Below, piece by piece: positions 1 to 10,211 of a stretch of 64,000 nucleotides of DNA (its first letter is position 1; each line of letters starts with the position of its first letter). Made by a program: the position numbers and the translations under genes. Below the pieces are notes generated by a model. The model did no database searches. It worked only from the letters and a program-made list of their open reading frames with translations, and was not told the origin of the DNA. This stretch comes from Rhyacophila brunnea (taxonomy: Eukaryota > Arthropoda > Insecta > Trichoptera > Rhyacophilidae). The stretch covers positions 1 through 64,000 of the forward strand of contig JAGYXB010000970.1 of NCBI GenBank assembly GCA_022495005.1, in the 5' to 3' direction.

Positions 1-876
1 TGTAACATTATTTTTCGTTACGCCTGTGCGATTTTCGTAACGAATCCGCCCGGGAGATTAAGACAAAAGCATGTATTCATGCTAATATATGCCATGACAA
101 TTATTTTGTTCTAAAGTTTCTATGTTTTTTGTCAAATGTTATAGAATTTATTTGACTGACGAAACTGATCCGTACAATCAAAATGGACCGTGATTATGCA
201 ATGTGGACACGGTAAAAACTTGAACAATTTTTTATATTTATTATAAATAATGGTGATAATTAACAGCTGCTTGTTTATTCGTTAATAATTAAATATATGG
301 ATCGTTCAATTGTACGGGGTAGCATTATTACCTTATGTGTATCAACTGGCTATTCATCGGGCCAACGTTCAATTGCTATAGTCTCACATCGATCATTAGA
401 GTGGGTAGCGAAGTTTATATGGCTAGCTGTTATTAATCATTCAAGTTGTCACCTTGCGATAATCATTATTATTATGACCAGGAAATACCTCGCCACGTAG
501 AAATCATGCATCAAACAATTTGGTCAACGATTCCGTATCCGGTAATTTTTACGAAAACACTAATTGTATTAAGGAGAATCGGCTGTAACCACCAGACTGA
601 CAATCACAAAATAAATGACAGAAAAATATTCAAGCCGAATTGAAAATGTCATCGGTCAGAAGTTTGGCCGAAGCGATAATCAATTTATACGACTTAAAAA
701 AGTAGCATTATTTTTATTGTGTTAACTGTCAATTATTGAAGGTAGAAGTGCATTGTATTATTAATTTGAATAATAACGCAAATTTTATAGTACTGATTCC
801 GCTATTATTAAATAACTTTTCAGCTCTAAATCGGTCAAATTTCTTTTATATACAAAAATAAGTTTTTAATTAACTA
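1..876. other. No recognisable gene
   Basis: AT-rich sequence with only short overlapping frames (the longest near 297-643) that show no domain, splice context or codon regularity. I see no repeat boundary here except that the tRNA-bearing inverted-repeat element begins at the right edge. Confidence 0.5.
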
Positions 877-1345
877 TTTCTTTTATTCAACGATTAATTC
901 ACAAGTTTTAAGAATGTAATATTCTAATTATTGAGCATACATAATTCTGAAAACACTCGTGTGAAAATATTTTTTTTTTTTTTTTTCGACCATGTCCGAT
1001 CCTGATAGGATCATATGGGCCTCCACAGAGTGGAAGTTTGTATTGACAGATTTTTTTTTTTTTATGAGAAATGGATGTCAGCCACTTGCTCAACCTATTA
1101 GGTCCATACTCTGACACACACAAATTGAAAAACAATATGTTTACTTGCCAGACCCAGGACTCGAACCTGGGACCCACGGCTTTATAGTCCAACGCTTATG
1201 CCGCGCGGCCACCGTGGCCAATAGAAAAAATCTTTTTCGAAAAAAGTAAGACACCTCGCTGGAATCAAACCAGCGTCTCTTGGATTTCGCGACCTTTGCA
1301 TTACCACTATGCTACGACTATATCGCTTATGAGCAGGTATTAATA
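877..1345 (-). mobile_element. tRNA-bearing inverted-repeat element, copy a (interrupted by a SINE)
   Basis: The left terminus TTTCTTTTATTCAACG and the following arm match those at 8,027 and 55,745. The arm is broken at about 970 by a SINE and resumes at 1,218 with CCAATAGAAAAAATC. After the arm comes a tRNA-like segment on the minus strand (about 1,247-1,327). It has a T-arm-like stem around GGTTTGATTCC and an A-box-like TAGCATAGTGG. The right arm of this copy was not found, so it is probably truncated. The family is described fully at 8,027. Confidence 0.6.
970..1218 (-). mobile_element. tRNA-derived SINE, family 1, nearly full length
   Basis: On the minus strand this is a tRNA-like head followed by a body and a terminal A-rich tail (the T run at 971-986). 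The head includes ACGGTGGCCGCGCGGC and a B box GGTTCGAGTCC within a T-stem CCAGG/CCTGG. The body holds the pieces GTGTGTCAGAGTATGG and GAGGCCCATATGATCC, both nearly identical in the copy at 33,347. It has inserted inside the arm of a tRNA-bearing inverted-repeat element, so it is younger than that element. A clean TSD could not be assigned because the flanks are A/T runs. Confidence 0.8.
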
Positions 1346-2584
1346 ATAATAGTAATATAACTAATACGTTAAAGATTTGTCGTATAAAGTGTTTTTCTAA
1401 TCGTGCCATCTCCAAACGGAGATCGGCTACCATCAAAGCGATTTTTGCTTTATCATTTGCTATTTGAAATAGTTTACTGAGCTGAACTCGTACCAATTAC
1501 GCAGGTTTGTAAGCCATGAAATGGAGCGTTGTCCGACTATTGATCTTTAATGCTGTACTTTTGTCCTCTCATAATGTGGCCGAGGTACTGTAGTTTTTTT
1601 GGTTTTTACAATATGCAGAACTCTTCGGTCCTTTCCCATTTGATTGATAAACGCTACTTATTTTTGTTAAGTGTTTTTGAAAGAGCTTCTCGACAAAAAT
1701 TTCATTCAAATTTAATGCTTTTCCGCAATTTATAAATCAGCTTGATGGTTTTGGCCATTTTCCGTCAGGGAAATGTTTTCGTATAAATTTAAAACAACTA
1801 GACCTTTCATATACTTAATGCGTTAAATTTAAATCTACGCATATAATTTTAAAACCCAAAACAAAATGCTATAATTTGACATTTATTTTGTGTCCCCATT
1901 TATTGTGACATAAAAAAATGTTGTTCTTATCCATTATCCAGTAATTTGGAGTAGTTTATATGAAATCAATAATATTATACCTGGGGACACTATTTTGTCT
2001 GCACTAGTAATAATCAAATGTCAACACACGAATATACGGACCATCACTGGATTATGGGTAAAAAATATCTGAAAAGTAGATTTAGATCTCGCTCAATTGA
2101 CGAGATTATTTTAGAAGTATGTGAAAATTTAACGCCGGATAGAAAATAATATAACAGTTATAAGATTGAAGAAGCCCTTTTTATTTTTAAAAATAATTAT
2201 CTTGGTTATTTATTGCTTATTAGAGTAGTGTAGCAACATTCAAATAGTGGTATTAATAATACTGATACACATATCGCGACATAAAGCTTTAAATTAAAAC
2301 TCTCAATAATTATTTGTGTAATAATTATAATCCATAACTTGAACGTCTGTATAGAATATAGATCTATCTGATTATTATAATTATTATCGCTATTACTTAT
2401 TTAAAGAAATTCATAAAACATCAGTAGCCTGATGATGAGTACCTCCGCTACACGGAAGTACATTGGAACATGTATATGTCTAAGATCGATTGAAGACACA
2501 TTATCTACATTTGTCGTACTCACGTTAAAAATATAAATCAATAATTTAAGAAATACATATTAGTAATAAAATATAAAAATATTT
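1346..2584. other. No recognisable gene
   Basis: AT-rich DNA without a supported gene. A weak inverted pair around GTGTCCCCA (about 1,889 and 1,982) might be the remains of a small element, but no TSD was found. Confidence 0.45.
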
Positions 2585-2690
2585 TTCGGAAGTTGGATTC
2601 GAACCCACGTCAATAGAACGTAGTAATAGTAGTTCAATTTTTATACAATTACTGCAGCTATAGACCTCTCCGACACTGTGCTCGTCGTGA
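2585..2690 (-). repeat. Degenerate tRNA-like segment (possible SINE head)
   Basis: The minus strand contains GGGTTCGAATCCAAC, a near-consensus RNA polymerase III B box within a T-loop context. About 60 bases upstream is an A-box-like stretch (GGTCTATAGCTGC). The spacing is too long for a simple tRNA unless it has a long variable region or intron, and the acceptor ends do not pair convincingly. A decayed SINE head is the likeliest reading. Confidence 0.35.
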
Positions 2691-2840
2691 TGATGTGAAA
2701 AATTGTAATAAAATAGTAATGGTAACATTTGGCAATACACTCGAATTTGTGCACAGAATTTTATTTTAATGTCACGGCGAGCTGTAAAACATATACATGT
2801 TAATAGTAGCAGTGAAACACATTGCGTTCTTATTGTATTT

Positions 2841-2953
2841 AGTGCACGCTGACTAAGGTCTTGGGCAGTTGCTACTGGAACACTCTCGGTACAACTTTGA
2901 AGAGCGTCTAATGTTCGCTACGCTACAGTATACGCCTGTATAATGGGTTTGTA
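2841..2953 (+). repeat. Dispersed repeat X, copy 1
   Basis: About 110 bases sharing AGTGCACGC, AAGGTCTTGG and TATACGCCTGTATAA in the same order with the segment at 11,146-11,252. The copies are in the same orientation, moderately diverged, and have no visible inverted ends. They could be LINE 3' untranslated sequence, but there is no tail to prove it. Confidence 0.6.
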
Positions 2954-3942
2954 GACGTGGCCTGTGGTGGAGGGAAAGACAAGTATCTTTTTGGACTTTC
3001 GGAGTCACCTACTGGTGAACGATGATGATCTTTAAGCCGTGAGACTTGTCACAATATTTGTCTGTAATGTTTTAGTTTTGTTTTTTGTGTATTTTTATAA
3101 TTATATCATTAAATTCATTTATTTCTGTTAAGTATCTGCGCCTTTCTCTCCCATGGCACTTTTTATCAAATTACGTCTTTCAGTAAACACAGTCAAATCT
3201 CACTTGGGCATCTGGTCCTGAAACATTACCAGGCATAAAAAAAAGATGATGTTTCACACCAAATGTAGGGCCTCGTGTTACGCTCGATTAAGACCAAGTG
3301 AGGTCTGAGGCGGGTTGGTCAGGAGACGTCTATGTTTGTGTTGGCACAATATTTTTTTAGCATTCTTATTTATTTACCAGTTAAAAATAAGGTCAATTAA
3401 AACGTGTTAAAACGTATTTATAAATTTCTCTATTAAGTTGAGAAATTTATAAATATTTAGATATCATTTATATACTAACTTATTATAATAATGAACGGTT
3501 GTCAATAAATTATTTCTTTTGATGTGGGTACATATTATTGTCCTGATTTCTTTTAGGGGAAGAATAAACAATTATTTTTGTTTCATTTGGCGTCTGTGTC
3601 AAACTGATATAGAAGATTGTGCCGTGTTGAAAAAGTTTCCCCGTTAAATTAACTCTGGATAGAAAGTTCGTGATGACAAAAAAAAAAACCAGCAGGGTGC
3701 AAAGGCCTCGGTGGACTTTTATGTGTAGGTATATTTTTCCTAGTATAATAGATACACGCCTATCTTAAAGATGTACAAAAAATATAAATCCGCAAAGCCT
3801 GAGGGTACTGTATACTTTGTACTCTATTTTCAGTAACTCGTTATTTCACCTGTATAAGTAAATGGCTAGCTTTATTTTTGTATCACTTATTTTTAAAGAC
3901 GTACCTGTATAAACTATATTAAGATAATGTTATACGTTAGAT
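2954..3942. other. No recognisable gene
   Basis: AT-rich sequence with a short A run near 3,680 and no supported reading frame or repeat boundary. Confidence 0.45.
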
Positions 3943-4065
3943 CAGGGGTGTCAAATATTTTTCACATAAGATCTACTTTGGAGAAAAAAATCCTTCGCAA
4001 TCTACTTTTTCTAAAATTAAGAACATATTAACATAACTGTAGTTATTTTATTTTGAATACATACG
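3943..4065 (+). mobile_element. Possible hAT left terminus
   Basis: CAGGGGTGTCAAA at 3,943 matches the usual start of many hAT/Charlie-type terminal repeats and is followed by decayed sequence. No matching right end or 8-bp duplication was found, so this is at most a broken end. Confidence 0.25.
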
Positions 4066-4145
4066 AAGACTACAAGCAAATATCATTATATGTCACATAT
4101 GTATCATTTTTATCAAGGTTCAAGACAGCCTTCGGTGATTTAAAT

Positions 4146-4423
4146 TATTATGAAGAGAAGCTTTACGTGGCTGGGACACGTATTCCGGATGCCGCCAAAG
4201 AGTGTGGCACTTCGTACCCTTGTGGCACAGCCTCAAGGGTTCCGTCGCCGTGGCCGGCCCTCCCTCACTCTGAAGCGGTGCTACAAGAGCGATCTACGTG
4301 CTGCAGGTCTGACATGGCGAGAGGCGCAAGAGTTGGCGATGGACCGAGGGAAGTGGCGCCAACTTGTGTTTGCCCTATGCGCCAATGTTGGGACGTGACA
4401 GGGTGGAAGAAGAAAGAAGAAGA
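4146..4423 (+). pseudogene. Non-LTR retrotransposon, C-terminal end of reverse transcriptase ORF
   Basis: An 82-codon frame (4,150-4,398) encodes the conserved LINE C-terminal block: WLGHVFRMP near residue 6, then a GRPS-type motif after an arginine-rich turn, then LTWREAQELAMDRGKWR and a final ALC. This block lies downstream of the reverse transcriptase palm in many LINE ORF2 proteins. No palm residues are present, so the copy is 5'-truncated. The stop is followed by a GAAGAAAGAAGAAG-type tail, consistent with a LINE 3' end. It is GC-richer than its surroundings, suggesting a fairly recent insertion. Confidence 0.85.
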
Positions 4424-5109
4424 TGTATCATTTTGAGTAAATCGATTTTTAAAGTTTCAACCACTGAATAGTTGTTACAATTAATCTTTTACTATAATTT
4501 TTAAATGATTTTTATAATTATTTAACATGAAAATATGAATTATAATCACAACCATTTATTTGAAAATTTACTCAATTGACAAAAATACAATACATAATAC
4601 CCAGTATTCATACACATGGAATGATCCTTCCCTGACCAGCTTTATTAGAAACACATTTTATAGGACATAGATTTATTTTTCCGAAAATGTTTTTACACAG
4701 AAAAATACGTTAAAAAATTGTCCACAAGATGGCATTAACAGTTCATTTTATACAAAAAATGGACTTCGAATGATATTTGCTTATGGTCCCATACATTTTA
4801 TTTTGAGCTTCCGAAGCTCTTGCTTTAATGTAATAGTATCATTTTGCAGCGTAATTATTTACTCTTCAAGTTTCAACATATCCATTTGCAAAAATGTCGA
4901 AAGGTTTCCTGCAATTATTGCTCATGCCTTATTTTTGGTATCAAATAGAAAACTCATAAATAAAATGCCATTTATTTATTTTTACATCTTGAAAGCGGTA
5001 CTCAAATTCCGTGCTTAATTTATTAACTTCTTCGATGTATTTATTATTGTCATAATTTGTAGAAACCAAATTATTGAGTTGTTGCATATATGTTGGGAAA
5101 AGTATTGGG
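4424..5109. other. No recognisable gene
   Basis: AT-rich DNA. The frame at 4,770-5,018 has the biased composition expected by chance in AT-rich sequence and shows no homology that I recognise. Confidence 0.45.
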
Positions 5110-5111
5110 TA

Positions 5112-5341
5112 CTGTTCGGTTAAAGCGGATACAGCGGAAAACGCATTTTGAAAATAGCCGATAAACTGGATTATTTGTTAGGTTAACCTTACCAAACCTA
5201 ACCTAACCTAACCTAACCTAACCTAACTAACCTAACCTAACCCAACCTAACCTAACCTAAACTAACCCAAACTAACAAATAATCCAGTTTATCGGCTATT
5301 TTCAAAATGCGTTTTCCGCTGTATCCGCTTTAACCGAACAG
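5112..5341. mobile_element. Tc1/mariner-like MITE with identical 70-bp arms enclosing telomere-like repeats
   Basis: A 230-bp element. The left arm (5,112-5,181) and the reverse complement of the right arm (5,272-5,341) are identical over all 70 bases by manual comparison. The ends are CTGTTCGGTTAAAGCGG and its complement, and each is flanked by TA (5,110-5,111 and 5,342-5,343), the duplication left by Tc1/mariner-type insertion. There is no coding capacity. The loop between the arms is a (CCTAA)n array. Identical arms imply a recent insertion or arm-to-arm gene conversion. Confidence 0.85.
5195..5262. repeat. Internal (CCTAA)n / (TTAGG)n array
   Basis: About a dozen units of CCTAA, mostly exact with a few ACTAA/CCCAA variants. 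TTAGG is the ancestral insect telomere unit. The array lies entirely within the loop of the MITE at 5,112, so it is part of a mobile element and not evidence of a chromosome end. Confidence 0.9.
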
Positions 5342-5683
5342 TACCAATTATTTAAATATTTATTTTCAAGCATGCACTAACCATGTAAAAATAAAATCCA
5401 TTATACTTCCAATTAAATATTTTTAGCTATTTTAGCAAAGGAGACAAAAGCCTCCTTAAATTCTCTCGATTATTTTAATTCCTTATTCTTTGCTGCCATG
5501 TAATTCCGCCAAACGTTAATAATATAATAATGGGGTGTTGGCATACTTAAATACATCGTAAATATTTTATTATAGTTCATCAGAATTTGATGGCAGCAAA
5601 AAATTGAAGACAGTCAAAATAAGACAGTTTATTTGTTTACTTTATGGTTACTACATTATTCAGGAATCATATTTATTATTTGA

Positions 5684-5910
5684 GTGGTTCACAAGCATAG
5701 TGAACCAAGTCCATTCTGGTTATTTTTGAGTAAGCTAGGTTCAAACATAATTTTTGAGTATTTCTGTAATGGTATGATTTCCCTTACACAATAACTTAAA
5801 TTTACTCTAAATAACACTTCAGAATTAGAATCACACTCTTTCAGATTTATAAATACTCAAATATTATGTTTGAACCTAGCTTACCCAAAAATAACCAGTT
5901 TGTGAACCAC
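5684..5910. mobile_element. Foldback MITE with perfect 8-bp TSD
   Basis: A 227-bp inverted-repeat element with termini GTGGTTCAC. The long arms share GGTTATTTTTG, GTAAGCTAGGTTCAAACAT and TTGAGTATTT. The left arm has about 23 extra bases relative to the right. It is flanked by TTATTTGA on both sides (5,676-5,683 and 5,911-5,918), an exact 8-bp duplication that places it among hAT-like non-autonomous elements. No coding capacity. Confidence 0.85.
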
Positions 5911-6074
5911 TTATTTGATAAATGTCTCTCAGACAAAAGTAATGATATACTGCTTTGTTGAACCAATAACCCTCCTCATCAACATCTACTTGGACAATAA
6001 TAATTGTTAATTGATGGGTGGTATGTATGATATTTTTAGAGCCGAACTGGCATGAAAAACATTTAGGCGCCAAA

Positions 6075-6427
6075 ATAGTATTTTCAAAAATCACCTCTGA
6101 TGTGTCTCAAGCGTAAAATGTTCAACCAATGTGTACTCCAAGTGGTCACGTATGCGTATGAAATGTAAACTCTTATGTAAGAGAAACCAAAAAAATATGA
6201 ATAGCAACACGTGGTATGGAAAGGTGCATGTCGGGCATAAAGTAATAGTAACCAATTGATAAGGAAGCTGACAACAGTATGCAATGTGATGGAGGGCTCT
6301 AAGCAGACAAAATGGCAATGTGCTGAACATGACAACCGTTGTACCCAGGGTCACTAAATAACCGAAGGGACAGAGCGGAGAAGCTAGGGATGGCCTTCAC
6401 CCTTCGCTGATGATGATGATGATGATT
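6075..6427 (+). pseudogene. RTE-like LINE 3' end
   Basis: Broken frames resemble the post-palm part of an RTE-type reverse transcriptase: CLKRKMFNQCVL, then TRGMERCMSGI, in the order seen in the longer copy at 10,212-11,020. Stops and frameshifts separate the blocks. The element ends in a (TGA)n run at 6,407-6,425, the simple-repeat tail typical of this LINE type instead of poly(A). Confidence 0.75.
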
Positions 6428-6775
6428 TTATTTAATTTTTTGTAAAAACCTTTTTTATATTTTGAAATGAGGCTCCACTCCGTAAAACGTAATATTACTA
6501 TTATTGAACGTCATTATTGCAGCGAAAATAATAAATAAATTCGCAATTATTTTTAGTTAATGTCTCAGTGGCTATGTTCATGGTTATTTCGCGACCTTAA
6601 TATTACAAGATCTTAAGTGTTCTTTTTTGACAAAACAAACCTAACAATAAAGTACTATTCTATGCTGCCACATTGTTAATTTTGTTTCACCAAAAATAAA
6701 CAGTTGGAACCTTGTGATTCTGCATTCGCGATTTGTGTATGTCTATCTTCTAAATGGTTTTTAATGTACAAAAAA
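6428..6775. other. No recognisable gene
   Basis: Short AT-rich spacer between a LINE end and the next inverted-repeat element. Nothing supported. Confidence 0.45.
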
Positions 6776-7160
6776 TTAAACATACATAATTTTGAAAACA
6801 CCTCTGAGAAAATGTATTTATAACAAATAGAAAAAATCTTTTTGAAAACAGTAACACACCCCTGCATCTCTTGGGTTTCGCGCCCGTGCACATTGACCAC
6901 AATGCTAAAAGCGCCGTACTCAATTGCGACAAATTTTAACTAAAATGGCTCTTATAATACTCTCTGAAGCGATTTTCAGTAGTCAAGTAGGCATTACTTT
7001 GATTACTAACCGACGCCGTCACGGATTATTTTTTTCAAAAAGATTTTTTCTATTGGTTATAATACATTTTCTAAGAAGTATTTTCAAAATTATATATGTT
7101 CAATACTTGGAATATTACATTCTTAAAGCTTGTGAATTATTCGTTGAATAAAAAAAATAG
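6776..7160 (-). mobile_element. tRNA-bearing inverted-repeat element, copy b
   Basis: This copy has the left-arm interior (GAACATACATAATTTTG-like sequence), a decayed tRNA-like segment on the minus strand (about 6,863-6,922), a middle region, and the complete right arm. The right arm ends at CTTGTGAATTATTCGTTG AATAAA. The outer left terminus is missing. Confidence 0.65.
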
Positions 7161-7704
7161 TTAAAATTTTCAATGCGCACAAAATTGTGTTTTTGCTAAT
7201 TGATTTTCAAATGCAAATAACACGTTAATTACAAAAATAATTAAAAGGGCCTGCATGCATTGCATTTACAAAAGTTTAGTTTGTCTAAATGGGTTAACAA
7301 CTACTTCAAAAATACAATAATGTGTTAAAAAATTAAACTATCTGTACCTATTATTGTAAAGTGCAAATTTTACAAAACTTACTTGGTGATTGCATTTTAT
7401 GTTTTAAAAAGAATTTTAGTTGTTATATCTAAGTAGTACTGAAACAGAAATTGAAACGGTTCGGCCGAAAAGTTTTAAACGGATCATTTAAGCGGCCTAT
7501 CATGTTTTCGGGCAATTGATTTTCAATATTGAACGCGTAATTTCACACGGGTACGTCACTGGAACCAACACCATTCAATATAAACATCACTAACATATTA
7601 TTACCAATCAATATTTAGATTTTGTATATAAACACTACCAAAATTGAGCGTATAATTTTTAGCTCGAAGTTGGTATGATATGGGTGCGAGTAAATTTACG
7701 TATT
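7161..7704. other. No recognisable gene
   Basis: AT-rich spacer between two members of the tRNA-bearing family. No supported feature. Confidence 0.45.
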
Positions 7705-7985
7705 AATTCATTGAACATACACAAATCTGAAAACACTTATGAGAAAATATAGCCAATAGAAAACTTTTTTTTTTGAAAAAAAGTAAGACATCCGGCAGGA
7801 ATCGAACCTGCTTCTCTTGGGTATCGCGCCCTGCGCATTACCACTATGATACGACTGCCATGCTTAATTGCGACACATTTTAACTATTCGTCTTTTTAAT
7901 ACCTGCTCATAAGCACTCTTCAAATTGAGTTACGGTAGGCGATCGGTTTTTGTATTCTAAATTAAAGTATTATTTATTACTCTCG
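7705..7985 (-). mobile_element. tRNA-bearing inverted-repeat element, copy c
   Basis: This copy lacks the outermost left terminus but keeps the arm interior, the best preserved tRNA-like segment of the family, and the middle region (TACCTGCTCATAAGCAC and GGCGATCGGTTTTTG). The next copy begins immediately after it, giving a head-to-tail cluster of two. Confidence 0.65.
7787..7860 (-). other. tRNA-like segment inside the inverted-repeat element
   Basis: On the minus strand the order is an A-box-like TATCATAGTGGTAATG, a possible anticodon stem GGG/CCC, and a perfect 5-bp T stem GCAGG/CCTGC around the loop TTCGATT (B box GGTTCGATTCC). The base before the putative anticodon is not U and the acceptor ends pair poorly, so a functional tRNA gene is unlikely. 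It could still act as an internal polymerase III promoter. Confidence 0.55.
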
Positions 7986-8026
7986 AATATTTTCTGTTGC
8001 AGCTTACTAATAATTTCAATTAACTA

Positions 8027-8262
8027 TTTCTTTTATTCAACGAATAATTCACAAGATTTTAAGAATGTACCATTCTAATTATTGAACATACATAATTCCA
8101 AGAGACGTAGGTTCGATCCCTGCCGGGTGTCTTACTTTTTTCAAAAAAAATTTTTACTATTGGTTATATTTTCTCACGAGTGTTTTCAGAATCATCTATG
8201 TTCAATAAATTTAATGGTACATTCTTAATATCTTGTGAATTATTCGTTGAATAAAAAAAAGA
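8027..8262. mobile_element. tRNA-bearing inverted-repeat element, copy d (both termini present)
   Basis: The most compact copy. The left arm begins TTTCTTTTATTCAACG and continues AATAATTCACAAG, and the right arm is its reverse complement, ending CGTTGAATAAAAAAAAG. Both arms continue inwards through TTGAACATA...AATT and ACTATTGGTTATA-type sequence. The centre keeps only the T-arm half of the tRNA-like segment (GGTTCGATCCCTGCC, plus strand). Arms of more than 100 bases around a tRNA-like core are the hallmark of the family, which also occurs at 877, 6,776, 7,705, 20,284, 38,086 and 55,320. No open frame is present and no clear TSD was found. Confidence 0.75.
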
Positions 8263-9010
8263 AGCTAATAAATCTTATAAACTTTACTATTATTATTTTG
8301 ATGTAGTTTTTTAATCAAAGGTTTACAAAAAAAATGCAGCACCTCTGTTTGACTACCCTGAGCCAGTCGTATCAGATCATCAACGTCTTGAACATCGATC
8401 CACTCACAGAGGTTGAAAAGCAAACATATTGTTTTTCTACCAGACTTCTACTGTCCTGTGTCTTTTACTGAAATATAAGGTGAAAAAAATATACTTCTCA
8501 TTACAGAAATATAAGCGTAAGTCTGCATAAGTATTATTACAATCTTTCGGCGTTTCATATTAGCTATAAGTTATTTTGGCTTTTTGGCTCATCTTAAAAC
8601 CTTGTCATTGGTAATTTAATCAGCACAGCTATTACTTTGGCACGTTTCCGTTATTTTCATTTCTACTAATCAACACGGAAGGCAATCCATACACAAAACA
8701 GTTATCGGCGGTTATCTCTAATAGTTGATAAATTGGTAGACATGCCGGTCAAATTTGGATATGTTCGTGCTGACGGATACACCCGTACCCAAGAATTTTG
8801 TATTGACGTCAGACATTTGCAGTAAAACAAATATTATGTTACTACTAAGAGTGACTCCTACTAGCCACTCGATATTTGACAGATCGCGGGGAACTATAAA
8901 TTAAGACGGCAGCCGTGACGTAATCATATTTCAAAACAGTCAGATCTTGAATATCAATTCTCAATATGTAAAATTGAAGTAGTCTGTCTCACTCTACAAG
9001 TTATCACAGC
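8263..9010. other. No clear gene; short unexplained minus-strand frame
   Basis: On the minus strand around 8,270-8,440 there is a frame of about 51 codons containing DVQDVDDLIRLAQGSQ, which looks more protein-like than its neighbours. There is no start or splice context that I trust and no family that I recognise. It may be a fragment of an old transposon ORF. Confidence 0.3.
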
Positions 9011-9789
9011 TAGGGATTGCGATACCGAATAAAAATCACAAAACTGGTTTTTCGGTATTTATTATTGAATACCGGTATTTCTAAAACTTTAAAAAAACAG
9101 AAGTTGAAGAAGAAGTAAACAGAAGAAACAGAAGAAGGAAATAAATATAGCTATTGAAATCTTTTTAAAATATTATTTTATAGCAAAAACCTACATACCT
9201 ACATTTCAATGTATTTCAATTTATTTATTTTTAACATATTGTGGACATTTTTATGGTATTTATGGTGGTATTTTTTAACATATTTAACATATTATGCTGA
9301 CATTTAAAAATACGTACTGATCATAATTGTAGAACTAGTGATTTTTTTACAATAATTTGAATATATTGATAATTTTAACTAAAGCCCTCAAAAGTTTATC
9401 AAGTGCAAATAAGTCCGGCTGCAGGAAAAGCTTCTTAAATTGAACGCTTCTACAGTCATCAATAATAATTATAGAACAATTGAAAATTTTTGACACGGAT
9501 GTTTTATATTTCGTAATAATATTATGATAATTCATCGCGACAATAAATTACTTAAGTATATAAATATATTTGATGAAATCTGTTTTATTATTGTTGTTTA
9601 CTCTGTTGGATTCAATAAATATATTATTTGCATTTTAGCAGCACATAACTTATAGTTCATTTTCAAAAACATAAACGAGTGTGCTTTTTCAATACCGAAA
9701 ATTCCGGTATTTTGGATTTTTAACACCGGTATTTCGTTATTGATAAATACTGGAATACCGGTTTTCAAATACTGGTATTGCAATCCCTA
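9011..9789 (-). mobile_element. Non-autonomous hAT, family A (TAGGGATTGC ends), copy 1
   Basis: 779 bp with terminal inverted repeats TAGGGATTGC...GCAATCCCTA followed by ACCGGTATT-type subterminal motifs. The flanks are ATCACAGC and AGCACAGC, an 8-bp duplication with one mismatch. The interior is shared with the copy at 27,641 in opposite orientation, including a minus-strand frame (9,347-9,535) with QFKKLFLQPD. That frame may be a remnant of the parent transposase. Confidence 0.88.
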
Positions 9790-10211
9790 AGCACAGCCAA
9801 GAGAGGGGCTATTAAAAATAGCACTTTTTGACAGTTCAGACAGTTAATTTATTTACATAATTAACCGCCTGAATACATAAAGTGAAAAATGTGATATATT
9901 TATCACAATTAGCTCTTTTTGGATGTTAGAATAGGCTTGTAGGAAATTGTTCCCATACGTCAATACGCAACTAGGAAATCTTCAATCTTCCGATAGTCCG
10001 TTTCTTTGATTTTTATGTTTCAACTTTGTCTACCAGAACGGGTATAATGTAGCCCCTGATTGCAATCTATCGAGTGATCAGACTTCTGTCTGAATTGCAG
10101 AATCGGTGATGCTTAATTTTTTCAAAATACCTTCAAAACCAATGCTGACGAATATTTGTTATGGGAAATTGCATAATTAGTACATATTATATAATATATC
10201 GTATTAATAAT
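9790..10211. other. No recognisable gene
   Basis: Spacer between a hAT element and a LINE 3' end. Nothing supported. Confidence 0.45.

Noticed and set aside
5195..5262. Telomere-like array as a sign of a chromosome end
   Set aside because: It lies wholly inside the loop of a TA-flanked MITE with ordinary sequence on both sides.
7787..7860. Functional tRNA gene
   Set aside because: The T arm is perfect but the acceptor stem and anticodon loop do not fit, and the segment repeats within a mobile family.
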